Shown here: piece after piece, positions 9,526 through 18,947 of the stretch
How positions within the stretch are numbered: the first letter of the stretch is position 1
Layout: each line of letters opens with the position of its first letter
DNA from: Photobacterium profundum SS9
GTDB lineage: Bacteria > Pseudomonadota > Gammaproteobacteria > Enterobacterales > Vibrionaceae
DNA length: 64,000 nucleotides
Reading direction: 5' to 3'
NCBI RefSeq assembly: GCF_000196255.1
Contig: NC_006371.1
Coordinates: forward strand, 310,001-374,000
Position numbers and translations under genes: made by a program
The notes under the pieces: generated by a model
The model's input: the letters and a program-made list of their open reading frames with translations, nothing else
What the model was told of the DNA's origin: nothing
The model's database searches: none

Positions 9526-9879
9526 AAAAAACCTCATTAAAATGACTGAACTACCCCATAAATTACCCTTGTCATAGATAAGTTCTTACCAATTCACGCC
9601 ACTTGATGACATCAATACTGATTCTGTCGCATCTTGGAATTGAAGATATAGTGGCAGAACGTAGCGTTATTCTTGAACATTCAGCATTGAACGGAGAGGG
9701 GGGGAAAAGTATGAGCCATTACTGAAGCCGCTAACGCTTGAGAGAGGTGCCAGTAATAACAACGATGTCACGATACTTTTCTGTGGTGTTGTTGGCGCAA
9801 AATGATAAATGTCGCCTTAAATAAACCGATAAATTGACTTCGTAAGCAAGACATTATGAATATTATTAAGGGCACAATT
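9526..9879. other. Intergenic region between divergent decarboxylase and amidohydrolase
   Basis: About 350 nt with no supported gene. It must carry promoters for both flanking genes, but no confident -35/-10 pair or operator was picked out. The LysR-type regulator 4 kb away is the obvious candidate to bind here. Confidence 0.4.
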
Positions 9880-11142
9880 ATGATTTTGATTAAAAATGCG
9901 AATCTATTTAACGGTACAGATGAAAAGCTAATTCAAAATGTGAATGTAGTTATTGAAGACAACATCGTTATAAAAATCACCAAAGATGCTGTAGACGAAA
10001 GTACGTTCGATAAAGTGATTGATGCGAATGGCCATACGGTAATGCCCGGTCTGATTGATGCTCACGTTCATATTACGTTATCTGAAGCGCCACATATTCT
10101 GGATACCATGACGACGGAAGAGATTGCAATACGTTCGGCAAAAGTGGCAGAAGGGATGTTGATGCGTGGTTTTACGTCTGTTCGTGATGTTGCGGGTAAT
10201 ACGACAGGTCTGAAAGTGTCCATCGATAATGGTTACGCGACGGGTCCTCGAATTTTCCCATCTCAAGCCGCAATTTCTCAAACATCAGGGCACTCAGATT
10301 ATCGTCAGAATCGTGGTCAGAAGCGTTTTAATAACCATGAAGATTCGCCTTTGATGAAAACGGGGGCATTTACTATCGCTGATGGTCGTGCTGAGGTGCT
10401 AAAGGCGGTGCGTGAGCAGCTGTTCATGGGCGCATCCCAAATCAAGATTATGGCGGGGGGTGGTGCATCATCCATTTTTGATCCACTCGATACTCTTCAA
10501 TATACCTTGGATGAATTGAAAGCAGCGGTTGAAGCTGCATCAGACTACGGTACTTACGTGGCGGCACACATCCATACAACAGAAGCGATGAAAAGAGCGG
10601 CAGAAGCGGGCATCATGTCATTTGAGCATGCCACAATTATGGATGAAGATATTGCTCAAACGATTAAAGATAAAGGTATTTTTGTTATCCCGTCATACTT
10701 TACCTCATCACTTATAGCTGAGCGTAAAATTCCTTTAGGTTCAGAAGTTTTGTATCAGAAAACAGAGCGCGTTGGAAAAGCCATGCTACGTTCTGCAGAA
10801 CTGATAAAAAAATATGAGATAGAGAATATTTGTTACGGTACAGACTGTGTTGGTTCATTAAATGTTCATGCAACACAATCAAGTGAGCTAGAAGCCATCG
10901 AGAAAGTGTTCAACTCCTTAACTGCATTGAAAATGGTAACATCTAACTGTGGGCGCTTGTTTGAACTATCGACTTATCAGCACCCTTATCAAGAAGGAAA
11001 AATTGGTCAATTGGTAGAAGGTGCTTACGCCGATCTGTTGATTATCGATGGTAATCCGTTAGAAGGCGTTGCATGTGTAGTGAACCCTGAAACGCAGAAA
11101 GTTATTATGAAAGATGGCGTTTTTTATAAAAACGTCTTTTAA
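9880..11142 (+). CDS. Metal-dependent amidohydrolase (imidazolonepropionase/Xaa-Pro dipeptidase-like)
   Basis: 420 residues. A short beta-sandwich segment (MILIKNANLFNG) leads to the TIM-barrel motif MPGLIDAHVHITL (His62, His64). A probable carboxylated Lys follows in SQIKIMAGGGASS, further metal His in AHIHTT and FEHATIM, and the catalytic Asp in CYGTDCVGS. This pattern fits the amidohydrolase subgroup that cleaves N-acyl or N-carbamoyl amino acids and Xaa-Pro/Xaa-Arg dipeptides. The start at 9880 has AAGG upstream and matches family N-termini; an ATG 24 nt earlier is possible. No signal peptide, so cytosolic. Confidence 0.85.
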   Translation: MILIKNANLFNGTDEKLIQNVNVVIEDNIVIKITKDAVDESTFDKVIDANGHTVMPGLIDAHVHITLSEAPHILDTMTTEEIAIRSAKVAEGMLMRGFTSVRDVAGNTTGLKVSIDNGYATGPRIFPSQAAISQTSGHSDYRQNRGQKRFNNHEDSPLMKTGAFTIADGRAEVLKAVREQLFMGASQIKIMAGGGASSIFDPLDTLQYTLDELKAAVEAASDYGTYVAAHIHTTEAMKRAAEAGIMSFEHATIMDEDIAQTIKDKGIFVIPSYFTSSLIAERKIPLGSEVLYQKTERVGKAMLRSAELIKKYEIENICYGTDCVGSLNVHATQSSELEAIEKVFNSLTALKMVTSNCGRLFELSTYQHPYQEGKIGQLVEGAYADLLIIDGNPLEGVACVVNPETQKVIMKDGVFYKNVF

Positions 11143-11197
11143 CAAGCGTAACAATCCTGAATATTTACCTGTTTAGGAGCAGCTTTACTCGCTGGCA

Positions 11198-11240
11198 AAC
11201 ACACTTCCCCAGTAACTAATATCTATCAGGGAAGTGTGTT
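11198..11240. terminator. Bidirectional terminator-like hairpin
   Basis: AACACACTTCCC (11198-11209) is perfectly complementary to GGGAAGTGTGTT (11229-11240) around a 19-nt loop. It lies between the convergent amidohydrolase and transporter genes. There is no strong T-tract on either side. Confidence 0.6.
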
Positions 11241-11265
11241 GCTATTAACGAGTAGCTAATAATAA

Positions 11266-12684
11266 TTAGCTGTAAAGACTGGCTCCAATGGAAAGGATAA
11301 TGCAGTTAAGAACGACAAAGAAAGCAACCAGCGGGGCGATGAATTTCAACCAAGTTACGTAAGGGATACGTGCAATGGCTAGCCCGCCCATTAGTACGCC
11401 ATAGGTTGGAGTAACAAATAGGACAGTGCCGATTCCGCTCATGAAAGCAGTAACGACTAACTCACGACCTGTATTGGCAAAATCGCTTAATGGTGCCAAG
11501 ATTGGCATGCTCATTACTGCTAAGCCGGAAGTGGATGGAACGATAAAAGAGAGCAACATTTCAAGACCGTAGACGGTGTTGATAAACAGCACTGAACTTT
11601 TGCCTGCAACAAGCCCTTCTGCGTAATTAAGAATAGTATCGGTGATATTACCCGCTTCCATAACCACCACAATGCCACGAGCGACGCCAACAATTAATGC
11701 CACGCCAATGAGGTCGGCAGCTCCAGCAACGAAAGAGTTGATTAGATCATCTTCGCTAAGGCGGCCGACAATCCCGCACAAAATACCCATGAATATGAAC
11801 AGTGTTGCCATTTCAGCCATCCACCAACCGAGGCAAGAAACACCGTAGATCATGATGCTGAATGTCAGGATAAAGAGTACCAAAACCCCTTTTTGTGGGC
11901 CAGTTAGCAGGGGAAGGCTATCGGTTGAATCTTTGCCTCCCAGAAAGTGTTTTTCATTATCGTCGCGTAGATGTGCCAATAAAGATAAATCAGGGTTATT
12001 TTGAATCTTTTTGGCATAACGCATGACGTAGCCGATTCCGACGACAAGTGCAATTGTGAGTATTGCAAAGCGAAGCTCGACACCACTTAGAAAATCAACG
12101 CTAGCCGCGTTTGAGGCGATAACGGTTCCAAATGGATTGATGGTGGAGCCTAAGGTGCCGATACCGGTTCCAACGAATATAACAGCGACGGCAACCAAGG
12201 GATCAAAGCGTGCGGTCATAAAAATGGGGATAAGCAGGCCATAGAAAGCAAGGGATTCTTCGGCCATCCCATATGATGTACCACCTAGAGCAAAGAGGGT
12301 CATCAGGATAGGGATCATGTAAATCTCTCTGCCTTTCAAGCGCACCATGATCCGAGCAATACCGGTATCAATAGCTCCTGTCTGGGTCACAATACCCAAA
12401 AAGCCACCCACCATCAGAATAAACAGGCTGACATCAATAGCACCAATCACACCGCTTATCGGATCATAAAAGCCGGAGATCGGCGCCATTAAGGTGTCAA
12501 AAAAGCCTTGTGGCGATGATTCTATGACATGGTAAGAGCCGGGTAACGGAACTTCCCTGCCTAATTGTTCATTCATTTCGCGGTTGTATTTACCTGCGGG
12601 TAATAGATAGGTCAACGATGCAAAAAACGCAATTAAAAGGAATAAGATCGTAAACGTATTAGGAAACTTCTTAATTTTTAGCAT
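11266..12684 (-). CDS. YfcC-family (C4-dicarboxylate/arginine-type) inner-membrane permease
   Basis: 472 residues with roughly a dozen hydrophobic segments. The N-terminus FPNTFTILFLLIAFFASLTYLLPAG and internal GGTSYGMAEESLAFYGLLIPI, GSTINPFGTVIAS and SFIVPSTSGLAVMSMPI are typical of the YfcC/DcuC-like carriers. These are annotated variously as C4-dicarboxylate or basic amino acid transporters; the substrate is not resolved. It overlaps the upstream racemase by 7 nt (translational coupling), implying it carries the racemase or amidohydrolase substrate. AAGGAAT precedes the ATG. Confidence 0.87.
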   Translation of the reverse strand: MLKIKKFPNTFTILFLLIAFFASLTYLLPAGKYNREMNEQLGREVPLPGSYHVIESSPQGFFDTLMAPISGFYDPISGVIGAIDVSLFILMVGGFLGIVTQTGAIDTGIARIMVRLKGREIYMIPILMTLFALGGTSYGMAEESLAFYGLLIPIFMTARFDPLVAVAVIFVGTGIGTLGSTINPFGTVIASNAASVDFLSGVELRFAILTIALVVGIGYVMRYAKKIQNNPDLSLLAHLRDDNEKHFLGGKDSTDSLPLLTGPQKGVLVLFILTFSIMIYGVSCLGWWMAEMATLFIFMGILCGIVGRLSEDDLINSFVAGAADLIGVALIVGVARGIVVVMEAGNITDTILNYAEGLVAGKSSVLFINTVYGLEMLLSFIVPSTSGLAVMSMPILAPLSDFANTGRELVVTAFMSGIGTVLFVTPTYGVLMGGLAIARIPYVTWLKFIAPLVAFFVVLNCIILSIGASLYS

Positions 12685-13772
12685 AGTAATTCCTTAACGG
12701 ATGTAGATGAGATAAAGCGCTTTGTGATGTATTCAGAGGTCATGCACTGTAAAACCCCTCCGTAAGAAAGCTCGAATTCAACAAGGCTTCCGATGCTATA
12801 GTCGATTTTACTGTCATCAATATCGAGAATAAGGTGATCACTGCTACCACCAATCACAATGATGTTGCTGTCTTTCGGGGTAATTTGGTCGATATCGACA
12901 TCTTGTTTTCCAATGGCACAAATAGCGCGCCTCCGTAGCCCTCGGTCAATAAATTCGGGTTTGATACCGAAGGCATCTAGCGCCGTTGAATTTACAGGAA
13001 CCGACGGTTTAACTTTTATTTCGACGATTTCTGCTGTGAGGTCAAATGTATCCTGACGGGTATTAGGGACTCGGTCATCATTGAGGCCAATGCCCATTAA
13101 AATGGATGCGCCCAGTCTTAACTGGTTAATTCCTTGTGGAAGATCACCGTTAAGCATGAGCTGCAGACCGGCAGAGCTTGCCCCTGATAGGTATTGCAAC
13201 TTGATTTGGTGCTCAGTTTCTATCTTCTTGGCGATGGTTATAAGCTGATTTTGATTTGCAGCGGTAGGTTCTACTCCGCCATAACAGGCGAGGTTTGTTC
13301 CAAGACCCACTAAATCAATCCCGGGAAGTGCGATTGCTTTGCGTGATAGTGCAAGCGTTTCTTCTTCGTAGAATGCGCCTTCGCGGAGATCACCCAAATC
13401 ATGCATGATGATAACTTGGTGTGATTTGTGTTGTTTGATAGCTTCGTTAGAAAGGGCTTCTAAGGTGACGAGTTCAGAGTTTAAGGATACATCGGCATAA
13501 TGAACAACGTCATCAGCTTCACTGATAGCAGGTATTCTTAACAGCATTTTCTTTGCATCGAGATGATGGAGTTTTATTAAATTCGCAATACGTGAATCTG
13601 CGAGTAAATAAATACCACCATCTAGGATAGCTTGACCGACTTCCGGATAGGCACAGGCGAGTTTTGTTACGCCAGCTGGTGTAATACCGTGACTTTGGCA
13701 TGTCGTTACCAGATTTTTCGTGTTTTGGGTGATCGTATCTAAGTGGATATTAATACATGGATAAGCACTCAT
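12678..13772 (-). CDS. Alanine/ornithine-racemase-family PLP enzyme
   Basis: 364 residues of the fold-type III PLP barrel followed by a beta domain. The Schiff-base lysine is in the N-terminal stretch GITPAGVTKLACAYPEV; YLSGASSAGLQL and NQLRLGASILMGIGL form later barrel motifs. It is closest to the ornithine racemase/YhfX-like branch rather than to canonical Alr/DadX, whose lysine motif is KANAYGHG. It probably converts an amino acid taken up by the overlapping permease between D and L forms. The substrate is inference only. Confidence 0.8.
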   Translation of the reverse strand: MSAYPCINIHLDTITQNTKNLVTTCQSHGITPAGVTKLACAYPEVGQAILDGGIYLLADSRIANLIKLHHLDAKKMLLRIPAISEADDVVHYADVSLNSELVTLEALSNEAIKQHKSHQVIIMHDLGDLREGAFYEEETLALSRKAIALPGIDLVGLGTNLACYGGVEPTAANQNQLITIAKKIETEHQIKLQYLSGASSAGLQLMLNGDLPQGINQLRLGASILMGIGLNDDRVPNTRQDTFDLTAEIVEIKVKPSVPVNSTALDAFGIKPEFIDRGLRRRAICAIGKQDVDIDQITPKDSNIIVIGGSSDHLILDIDDSKIDYSIGSLVEFELSYGGVLQCMTSEYITKRFISSTSVKELLC

Positions 13773-13898
13773 ATATTTACCTTTAGGTAATATTGTTATT
13801 GATAAACATTGAGCGCTTTTTATAATTAAAGATAAATAGTGGCTTTAAGATGAATACATTGTGGGAAATCGATGTAATAAACAAGATGAAATAATATT

Positions 13899-13924
13899 CA
13901 CGGGATAAAACTAATTATCCCGTG
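13899..13924 (-). terminator. Hairpin downstream of the LysR gene
   Basis: CACGGGATAA and TTATCCCGTG form a perfect 10-bp stem around a 6-nt loop, 17 nt after the regulator stop. A T-rich stretch flanks it on the plus-strand side only, so directionality is uncertain. Confidence 0.55.
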
Positions 13925-13940
13925 TTATTGTTTTATTTAA

Positions 13941-14867
13941 TTATATTGATGCAGTTATTGGTGCGCTTTTATTTATGTGAACACTGGATATTGCATGCAT
14001 TAATTCAGTGGCTGCCAGCGATAAATCTTTTGAGTCAAGTGTCGTTAAATGAAATGCAGCAAGGTACTCGAGAGAAGTCGCATTAACTTTTACCATTTCG
14101 CCTCTTTGTTCCCAAATAGAGGCATAATGATCGGGAAGGTAACCAACAAAGGTCCCAGACAAGATAAGGTGAGCTGTCGCCTCCATGTTGGTACTGCTTG
14201 CAAGGTGCATTAAATTTTTGGTATCGCTGAATGGTGTAATTTTATGCGATAACCCCCGATCAACGATTGGGAATTTGAGAAGATCTTTTGTGGTAATTTC
14301 GTCTGATATCGCTAATATTGGATGCTCTGAGGCACAGTATAGGCACTGCTTCTCTTCAAATAAATAGCGGTAGTTCAGGCCATCTTTTTGTACTTCAGAT
14401 GAGGTGATCCCCAGCTCTACCTTTCCTTCTAGTAACATCATTTCAATTTGATAGGAGTTCCAAATATCCGTATCGATAGTGACCTTGGGGTAACTATTAC
14501 AAAAATGCCTAATACCTTGCTGAATTTTGCATTGCGGGTTGGTAGCAAGATTGTCGGTGAGTGCCAACCTGATGTGACCATGAGAGACGTCTCTGATATT
14601 ATCGAGTTGATTTTCAAAATGACTAATATCATCAAACAATGTTTGGCTGAGTTGGTAAACTTTATTGCCGTCACTGGTTAAACGAAACCCCCGTCGTCCA
14701 CGGTAACATAATGTCATTCCCAGCCGAGTTTCAAGATCATTCATTTTTGTACTAATTGTTGATTGGTGCATATTTAGTTTAAATTGTGCTGCTGAAAAAC
14801 CGCCAGAATCAACAATGGTTATAAATAAATGCAGTAATTTCAAATCAACGTCGTTTATTTTTCGCAT
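13941..14867 (-). CDS. LysR-family transcriptional regulator
   Basis: 308 residues. The N-terminal winged helix-turn-helix (DLKLLHLFITIVDSGGFSAAQFKLNMHQSTISTKMNDLETRLGMTLC) is canonical. The C-terminal periplasmic-binding-like effector domain includes GHIRLALTDNLATNP and GKVELGITSSEVQKDGLNYRYLFEEKQCLYCA. It is transcribed in the same direction as the racemase-permease pair but separated from it by 168 nt with a hairpin. It likely controls the decarboxylase/amidohydrolase/racemase cluster; the inducer is unknown. Confidence 0.88.
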   Translation of the reverse strand: MRKINDVDLKLLHLFITIVDSGGFSAAQFKLNMHQSTISTKMNDLETRLGMTLCYRGRRGFRLTSDGNKVYQLSQTLFDDISHFENQLDNIRDVSHGHIRLALTDNLATNPQCKIQQGIRHFCNSYPKVTIDTDIWNSYQIEMMLLEGKVELGITSSEVQKDGLNYRYLFEEKQCLYCASEHPILAISDEITTKDLLKFPIVDRGLSHKITPFSDTKNLMHLASSTNMEATAHLILSGTFVGYLPDHYASIWEQRGEMVKVNATSLEYLAAFHLTTLDSKDLSLAATELMHAISSVHINKSAPITASI

Positions 14868-14933
14868 CTCTTTTACTCTATATTTTTTTATAGATAATAT
14901 TGCATTGATGATTTAAATAATGAGATGCATCGC

Positions 14934-14951
14934 GGTTTTGTCGCAAAGTTA
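14934..14951 (+). repeat. Solo IS6-family-like terminal sequence
   Basis: GGTTTTGTCGCAAAGTTA occurs here and, inverted, exactly at 22547-22564. A related end sits beside the IS6-type pseudogene at 61365-61391. It looks like an orphan terminal repeat left by an excised or decayed element upstream of the LysR gene. Confidence 0.5.
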
Positions 14952-15023
14952 TACGAAATATAAATACACTGATCTCTGGCTACGCAATGATGAACGTAAA
15001 GCGATTGTGTGGAGGGATCCGCC

Positions 15024-15743
15024 TTATTTGCAAAAATCTGGTACCTTCCACCAGATGTTGATCAATGCCAAACCGCTCATCGTCACAAGTGATGCTACTT
15101 CTATTGTTCCTGCACCAACAATCATATAAACAAAGACAGTTGAGTATTTTGCAAGCCACCAACTGGCAATGTCTAGCCATAGTGCAATCCAACTTATTGA
15201 AATTAAAGTTACTTTGATATATGGATTATAAGTGCTGCATGAGAAGGTCAGGCTGGTCGCGATTAATAACAATGCAATACCAAAAAGATGGATATGAGCG
15301 GTTTTTGCCATCGATTGCCAAGAGTAACCCGCTTGAGTGAACCGGCTTACATCATCATAACGACTAAAGGGTATAGAGTTGATAGCCTTAGATTTTGTTG
15401 ATGTTCGACTATGGCAGCTTTGGCAATCTTGTTTAAGAATTGTCATTACCTCTTGTTGAAATTGCTCGTCATCCATTGCCCCTTTTTTTATCCAATCTTC
15501 AACGATTAAAATATCGTCATCATCAGCAACATATTCATACATTGACGTTTTCATTGACCCTACAAGCTGCGCCTCACTGTACTTGGCGCTCATTTTCTCG
15601 ATGCTTGGCAGATTAAATCCTGTCTCGTTCGACGAATAGACAAGACCAATTAATGTTGCTGCTGATAAGCAACCAAATAGCATGGTGATCAGAAAACCAG
15701 ATAGCGCAAGTTTGGATGAAAAATGTAGGTTATGTAATCGCAT
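15024..15743 (-). CDS. Membrane protein with a single c-type heme motif
   Basis: 239 residues. An N-terminal hydrophobic anchor (about 12-38) is followed by a soluble region with one CxxCH heme site (QDCQSCHSRTS, about residue 120). Four hydrophobic segments fill the C-terminal half (GIALLLIATSLTF, VTLISISWIALWL, VFVYMIVGAGTIEVASLV and neighbours). The start at 15743 has AGAGGAAAA upstream and was preferred to one 24 nt earlier. It is the downstream partner of an ethylbenzene-dehydrogenase-related heme protein, so the two probably work as an electron-transfer pair at the membrane. No precise family name is claimed. Confidence 0.7.
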   Translation of the reverse strand: MRLHNLHFSSKLALSGFLITMLFGCLSAATLIGLVYSSNETGFNLPSIEKMSAKYSEAQLVGSMKTSMYEYVADDDDILIVEDWIKKGAMDDEQFQQEVMTILKQDCQSCHSRTSTKSKAINSIPFSRYDDVSRFTQAGYSWQSMAKTAHIHLFGIALLLIATSLTFSCSTYNPYIKVTLISISWIALWLDIASWWLAKYSTVFVYMIVGAGTIEVASLVTMSGLALINIWWKVPDFCK

Positions 15744-15814
15744 GCGTTTTCCTCTAATCAATATCAAGGATTGAACACTCTAGATATAAGGTGCTAATAA
15801 ACTTGGTAAATTAG

Positions 15815-15839
15815 CGGTGCTTCTTTAAAAGAAGCACCG
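15815..15839 (-). terminator. Strong hairpin between the two heme-protein genes
   Basis: CGGTGCTTCTTT and AAAGAAGCACCG are perfectly complementary with almost no loop, sitting between two same-strand genes. Without a T-run it may serve as an mRNA-processing or stability element rather than a full terminator. Confidence 0.5.
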
Positions 15840-15864
15840 ATATAGGATCAATTGGGTATACGTG

Positions 15865-16938
15865 TTATTTGAAGTTAAGCTTTAACGCGCCTTCATGATA
15901 AATATGATTGATTTGAGAATTATCAAACACAGAAACACCGAAGTAATACGTTTTACTCAGGTCTGAAAATTGCACATCTTCTACCGCGGCATTTTCACCA
16001 GTGGTGACTAATTTACGTTGGAACTCAAGCGTCCATTTACCATCAGCCCAAACGGCTTTAGATGAGATATCGCCTCTGGATCCAGTAAATGGGGAAACGA
16101 CGATGCCAGGCAGTTTATCTCCGGGCTTATAGGTATCGATAAAGGGCGCTTTATCGATGTCTTGAATGGCATAATTATCATCAAGATTCATTACTAAGCC
16201 ACCGTATGCAGGTTCGCTCTTATCTTCATTGATATTATTTTGGTATCCGCCGCCTGTTTTTGAGTCGCCTTTTCGGCCCCAGTTACTATTTGCTCCGGGA
16301 TCTTTAGTCGCATCGACAAACTGGTCATCAAACTGATCTGTGAGCCCAGTACGCACACCTTTCCAGTGCCACATGTCAATGGTTTCACCATCTTTTCTGG
16401 TATATTTACGTCCTGCAGATTTCTGTTCAATGCCTGCAACTTTTCCCTCTTCATCTGCTAAATGACAGGCAATGTCACAGCCTTTTTTTGAAAAGCCTTT
16501 GGCGTTAATGGCCCAGAAGATACTTGCTTTATCTTCGTAATAGGTATTTTCATGGCCCGTTTGATCGAGATTCTTTTGTTGCTTCCATGAATCATCATCT
16601 TGCTTAACCCACGGGAAACGATCAACGCTTTTTGTTGGGTCATCCCATTGTACAAAAAAGTAAATATTCTGATCGTCATGAAGGGATTTGATGGAATATT
16701 GTGTTTTAAGCATTCCTTCATATTGATCGGGCTTATAAGGCATATAGTCTAAAAGCATGGTTAAAGGCGTTGCTTTTTCCCACTCTTTTTCTGGCATAGC
16801 ATCTAACGTAATCGTTTGTGTGGTTTTGTAACTGATCAGCGTGTCATTTTCTGACGCTATGCTCGGTTGTATGAATCCAAGGTATAAAGTAGAACTTGCT
16901 ATACAAACACTAACTGCACGGCTAACTAAAACATTCAC
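15865..16938 (-). CDS. Periplasmic ethylbenzene-dehydrogenase-related heme protein
   Basis: 357 residues with a signal peptide (hydrophobic residues 7-25, cleavage near PSIASEN). The body matches the EB_dh/cytochrome c-552-like heme-binding family: DDQNIYFFVQWDDPTKS, EDKASIFWAINAKGF, and GCDIACH, a CxxxCH heme-like motif. The C-terminal GKWTLEFQRKLVTTGE and FGVSVFDNS strands complete the fold. The start is a GTG at 16938, with GAGG 8 nt upstream. Such proteins are gamma-type heme b subunits of DMSO-reductase enzymes, but no molybdoenzyme gene is adjacent, so a stand-alone electron carrier role is inferred. Confidence 0.8.
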   Translation of the reverse strand: MNVLVSRAVSVCIASSTLYLGFIQPSIASENDTLISYKTTQTITLDAMPEKEWEKATPLTMLLDYMPYKPDQYEGMLKTQYSIKSLHDDQNIYFFVQWDDPTKSVDRFPWVKQDDDSWKQQKNLDQTGHENTYYEDKASIFWAINAKGFSKKGCDIACHLADEEGKVAGIEQKSAGRKYTRKDGETIDMWHWKGVRTGLTDQFDDQFVDATKDPGANSNWGRKGDSKTGGGYQNNINEDKSEPAYGGLVMNLDDNYAIQDIDKAPFIDTYKPGDKLPGIVVSPFTGSRGDISSKAVWADGKWTLEFQRKLVTTGENAAVEDVQFSDLSKTYYFGVSVFDNSQINHIYHEGALKLNFK

Positions 16939-17112
16939 AGAAAATACCTCGATTTTTTATATTGAACGAGAGAACGAACACCTGCGTACTGAGTCGCTCA
17001 ATACCTAGAGTTACTAAGTGCTAAGGTGGCGTATTGTCATTAAATATAGTTGCCTTCAACATAAACCCGTAGGTCAAATCCAAAATACACATAAAATAAT
17101 AAAGGTTAATGT

Positions 17113-17140
17113 AAAAAAGGGTCCCTGTTTGGAGACCCCT
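17113..17140 (-). terminator. Terminator of the catalase gene
   Basis: On the minus strand, GGGTCtCC pairs with GGGACCC and is followed by T6, 57 nt beyond the catalase stop. Confidence 0.75.
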
Positions 17141-17196
17141 TGTGCTTTATCGACTCGCAATAAAGGATTGTTATGTGAACATTGGCTTAGGGGGGC

Positions 17197-18642
17197 TTAA
17201 CCAATTGAAACACCTAAGCCTTCCGCTAATGCTTTACCCAATGATTTATCAGCTTGATAGAAGTGATAGATTTGATTGCGTTTAATTTGCTCACAATCTA
17301 CTTCACTTAACGAGGCTATCAAGTTTTGGATAAAGCGTTGTTGTTGCTCTGCGTCCATGATGCGATATAGATTACCCGGTTGGGTGTAGTAATCTTCATC
17401 ATATTCACGGAAATCATAATGCAATGCCGCTTTTTCAAGTGCTAACGCAGGCTCTTGTTCGTGCGTTGGTACATAAGCGTTGTAATGGTTTGGCGCGTAG
17501 TTAGGTTCTTTACCGCCATTATCATCGCCACGCATTGAGCCGTCACGGTGTGTTGTGTGTACAGGGCTTTTAGGTTTATTAACAGGTAGTTGACCATGGT
17601 TAACACCTAAACGATAGCGCTGCGTATCACCGTAAGAGAACAAGCGACCCTGTAACATGCGGTCTGGTGAGAAACCGATACCAGACACAATATTTGCTGG
17701 GGAAAATGCTGCTTGTTCTACCTCTGCAAAATAATTCTCTGGGTTACGATTTAGCTCTAATACACCTACATCGATAAGTGGGAATTCACCATGAGGCCAT
17801 ACTTTTGTTAAGTCGAACGGATGGAAAGAGACTTCTTGTGCTTGTTGCTCTGTCATTATCTGCACTTTCACATCCCAACGTGGGAAGTTGCCCTCTTCAA
17901 TATTCATAAAGAGGTCAACTTGTGAAGATTCACGACTTTTACCGACAACATTCACAGCTTCTTCATCGGTATAATGCTTATGACCTTGCTGTGTTTTGAA
18001 GTGGAACTTAACCCAAGAACGTTCATTATTGCTGTTGATGAAGCTATACGTATGGCTACCGTAGCCGTTTACGTGACGGTAATCAGTAGGAATACCACGA
18101 TCACTGAATAGAATAGTTACTTGGTGCAGTGATTCAGGGTGGCGCGACCAGAAATCCCATGCCGCCGTTGCACTACGTAGGTTGGTGATAGGGTTGCGCT
18201 TTTGGGTGTGAATGAAATCAGGGAATTTCAATGGATCGCGGATAAAGAATACAGGGGTATTATTACCCACTAAATCCCAGTTGCCTTCATCGGTGTAGAA
18301 TTTTAGGGCGAAACCGCGAACGTCACGTTCAGCATCCGCTGCGCCTTTTTCACCCGCGACAGTAGAGAAACGTAGCAGTACGTCAGTTTCTTTGCCTACT
18401 TCAGAGAATAGATTTGCTTTGGTTAGTGCTGAGATATCGTGAGTGACTGTAAATGTACCGAATGCCGCAGACCCTTTTGCGTGTACAACACGCTCTGGAA
18501 TACGCTCACGATCGAAATGCGCCAGCTTTTCAAGTAACCATGTGTCTTGAAGTAAAATAGGACCGCTAGGACCTGCCGTTAAGCTATTATCGTTATCAAC
18601 AACAGGTGTACCATTTGCTTGTGTTAAGGTTGATTTAGTCAT
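17197..18642 (-). CDS. katA: Monofunctional heme catalase, small-subunit clade
   Basis: 481 residues, the size of clade 3 catalases. The distal His54 is in [12 protein letters not shown], the distal Asn in [14 protein letters not shown], and the heme-iron ligand Tyr in [23 protein letters not shown]-binding region residues ([16 protein letters not shown]) are present. It disproportionates hydrogen peroxide in the cytosol. GGAG precedes the ATG, and the region upstream contains an OxyR-like element. The symbol katA reflects clade membership rather than a proven ortholog. Confidence 0.95.
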   Translation of the reverse strand: MTKSTLTQANGTPVVDNDNSLTAGPSGPILLQDTWLLEKLAHFDRERIPERVVHAKGSAAFGTFTVTHDISALTKANLFSEVGKETDVLLRFSTVAGEKGAADAERDVRGFALKFYTDEGNWDLVGNNTPVFFIRDPLKFPDFIHTQKRNPITNLRSATAAWDFWSRHPESLHQVTILFSDRGIPTDYRHVNGYGSHTYSFINSNNERSWVKFHFKTQQGHKHYTDEEAVNVVGKSRESSQVDLFMNIEEGNFPRWDVKVQIMTEQQAQEVSFHPFDLTKVWPHGEFPLIDVGVLELNRNPENYFAEVEQAAFSPANIVSGIGFSPDRMLQGRLFSYGDTQRYRLGVNHGQLPVNKPKSPVHTTHRDGSMRGDDNGGKEPNYAPNHYNAYVPTHEQEPALALEKAALHYDFREYDEDYYTQPGNLYRIMDAEQQQRFIQNLIASLSEVDCEQIKRNQIYHFYQADKSLGKALAEGLGVSIG

Positions 18643-18947
18643 GTCACTTACTCCACAATTTTACTGTGAAATAATAATAGGGTTGTTACCGTGATAAGTA
18701 CAAACGATAGAATTTATCGTCGTGATAGGCTTTTTCTATCGTTATAGGTGTCGGTACAATACGTTTAATATATTGTTTTTTTTATGTCACGTATCTCTCT
18801 GTTACAAATTCTTACAAATATTGCATTGCGTGAATTAAGGTGTGATGGCTAACTACGGCCTCATTCTAACAAGAGGCACCAAAGACATATGGACGACCCC
18901 TCGAGTCGCTCAACCCCTACTTACTCCTTCACTCAGGAGTATGCAAC
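18643..18947. promoter_or_regulatory. Divergent katA/terC promoter region with OxyR-like element
   Basis: No gene fits here. At 18725-18739 there is ATAG-N7-CTAT, exactly the spacing of an OxyR half-motif. Further ATAG tetramers lie at 18707 and 18744. It sits about 85-100 nt upstream of the catalase ATG, the expected activation position. The full four-site OxyR consensus is imperfect. The 100 nt before terC contain no convincing Mn riboswitch. Confidence 0.5.

Noticed and set aside
13941..14867. Plus-strand open frames inside the LysR gene
   Set aside because: They are shadows of a clear LysR protein with canonical helix-turn-helix and have no ribosome sites.
18830..18947. Possible yybP-ykoY manganese riboswitch before terC
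   Set aside because: TerC/Alx genes often have it, but the conserved GGGGAGTAG and GCGACGA-like core is absent on the plus strand; only a complementary GGAGTAAGTAGGGG-like string is on the other strand.
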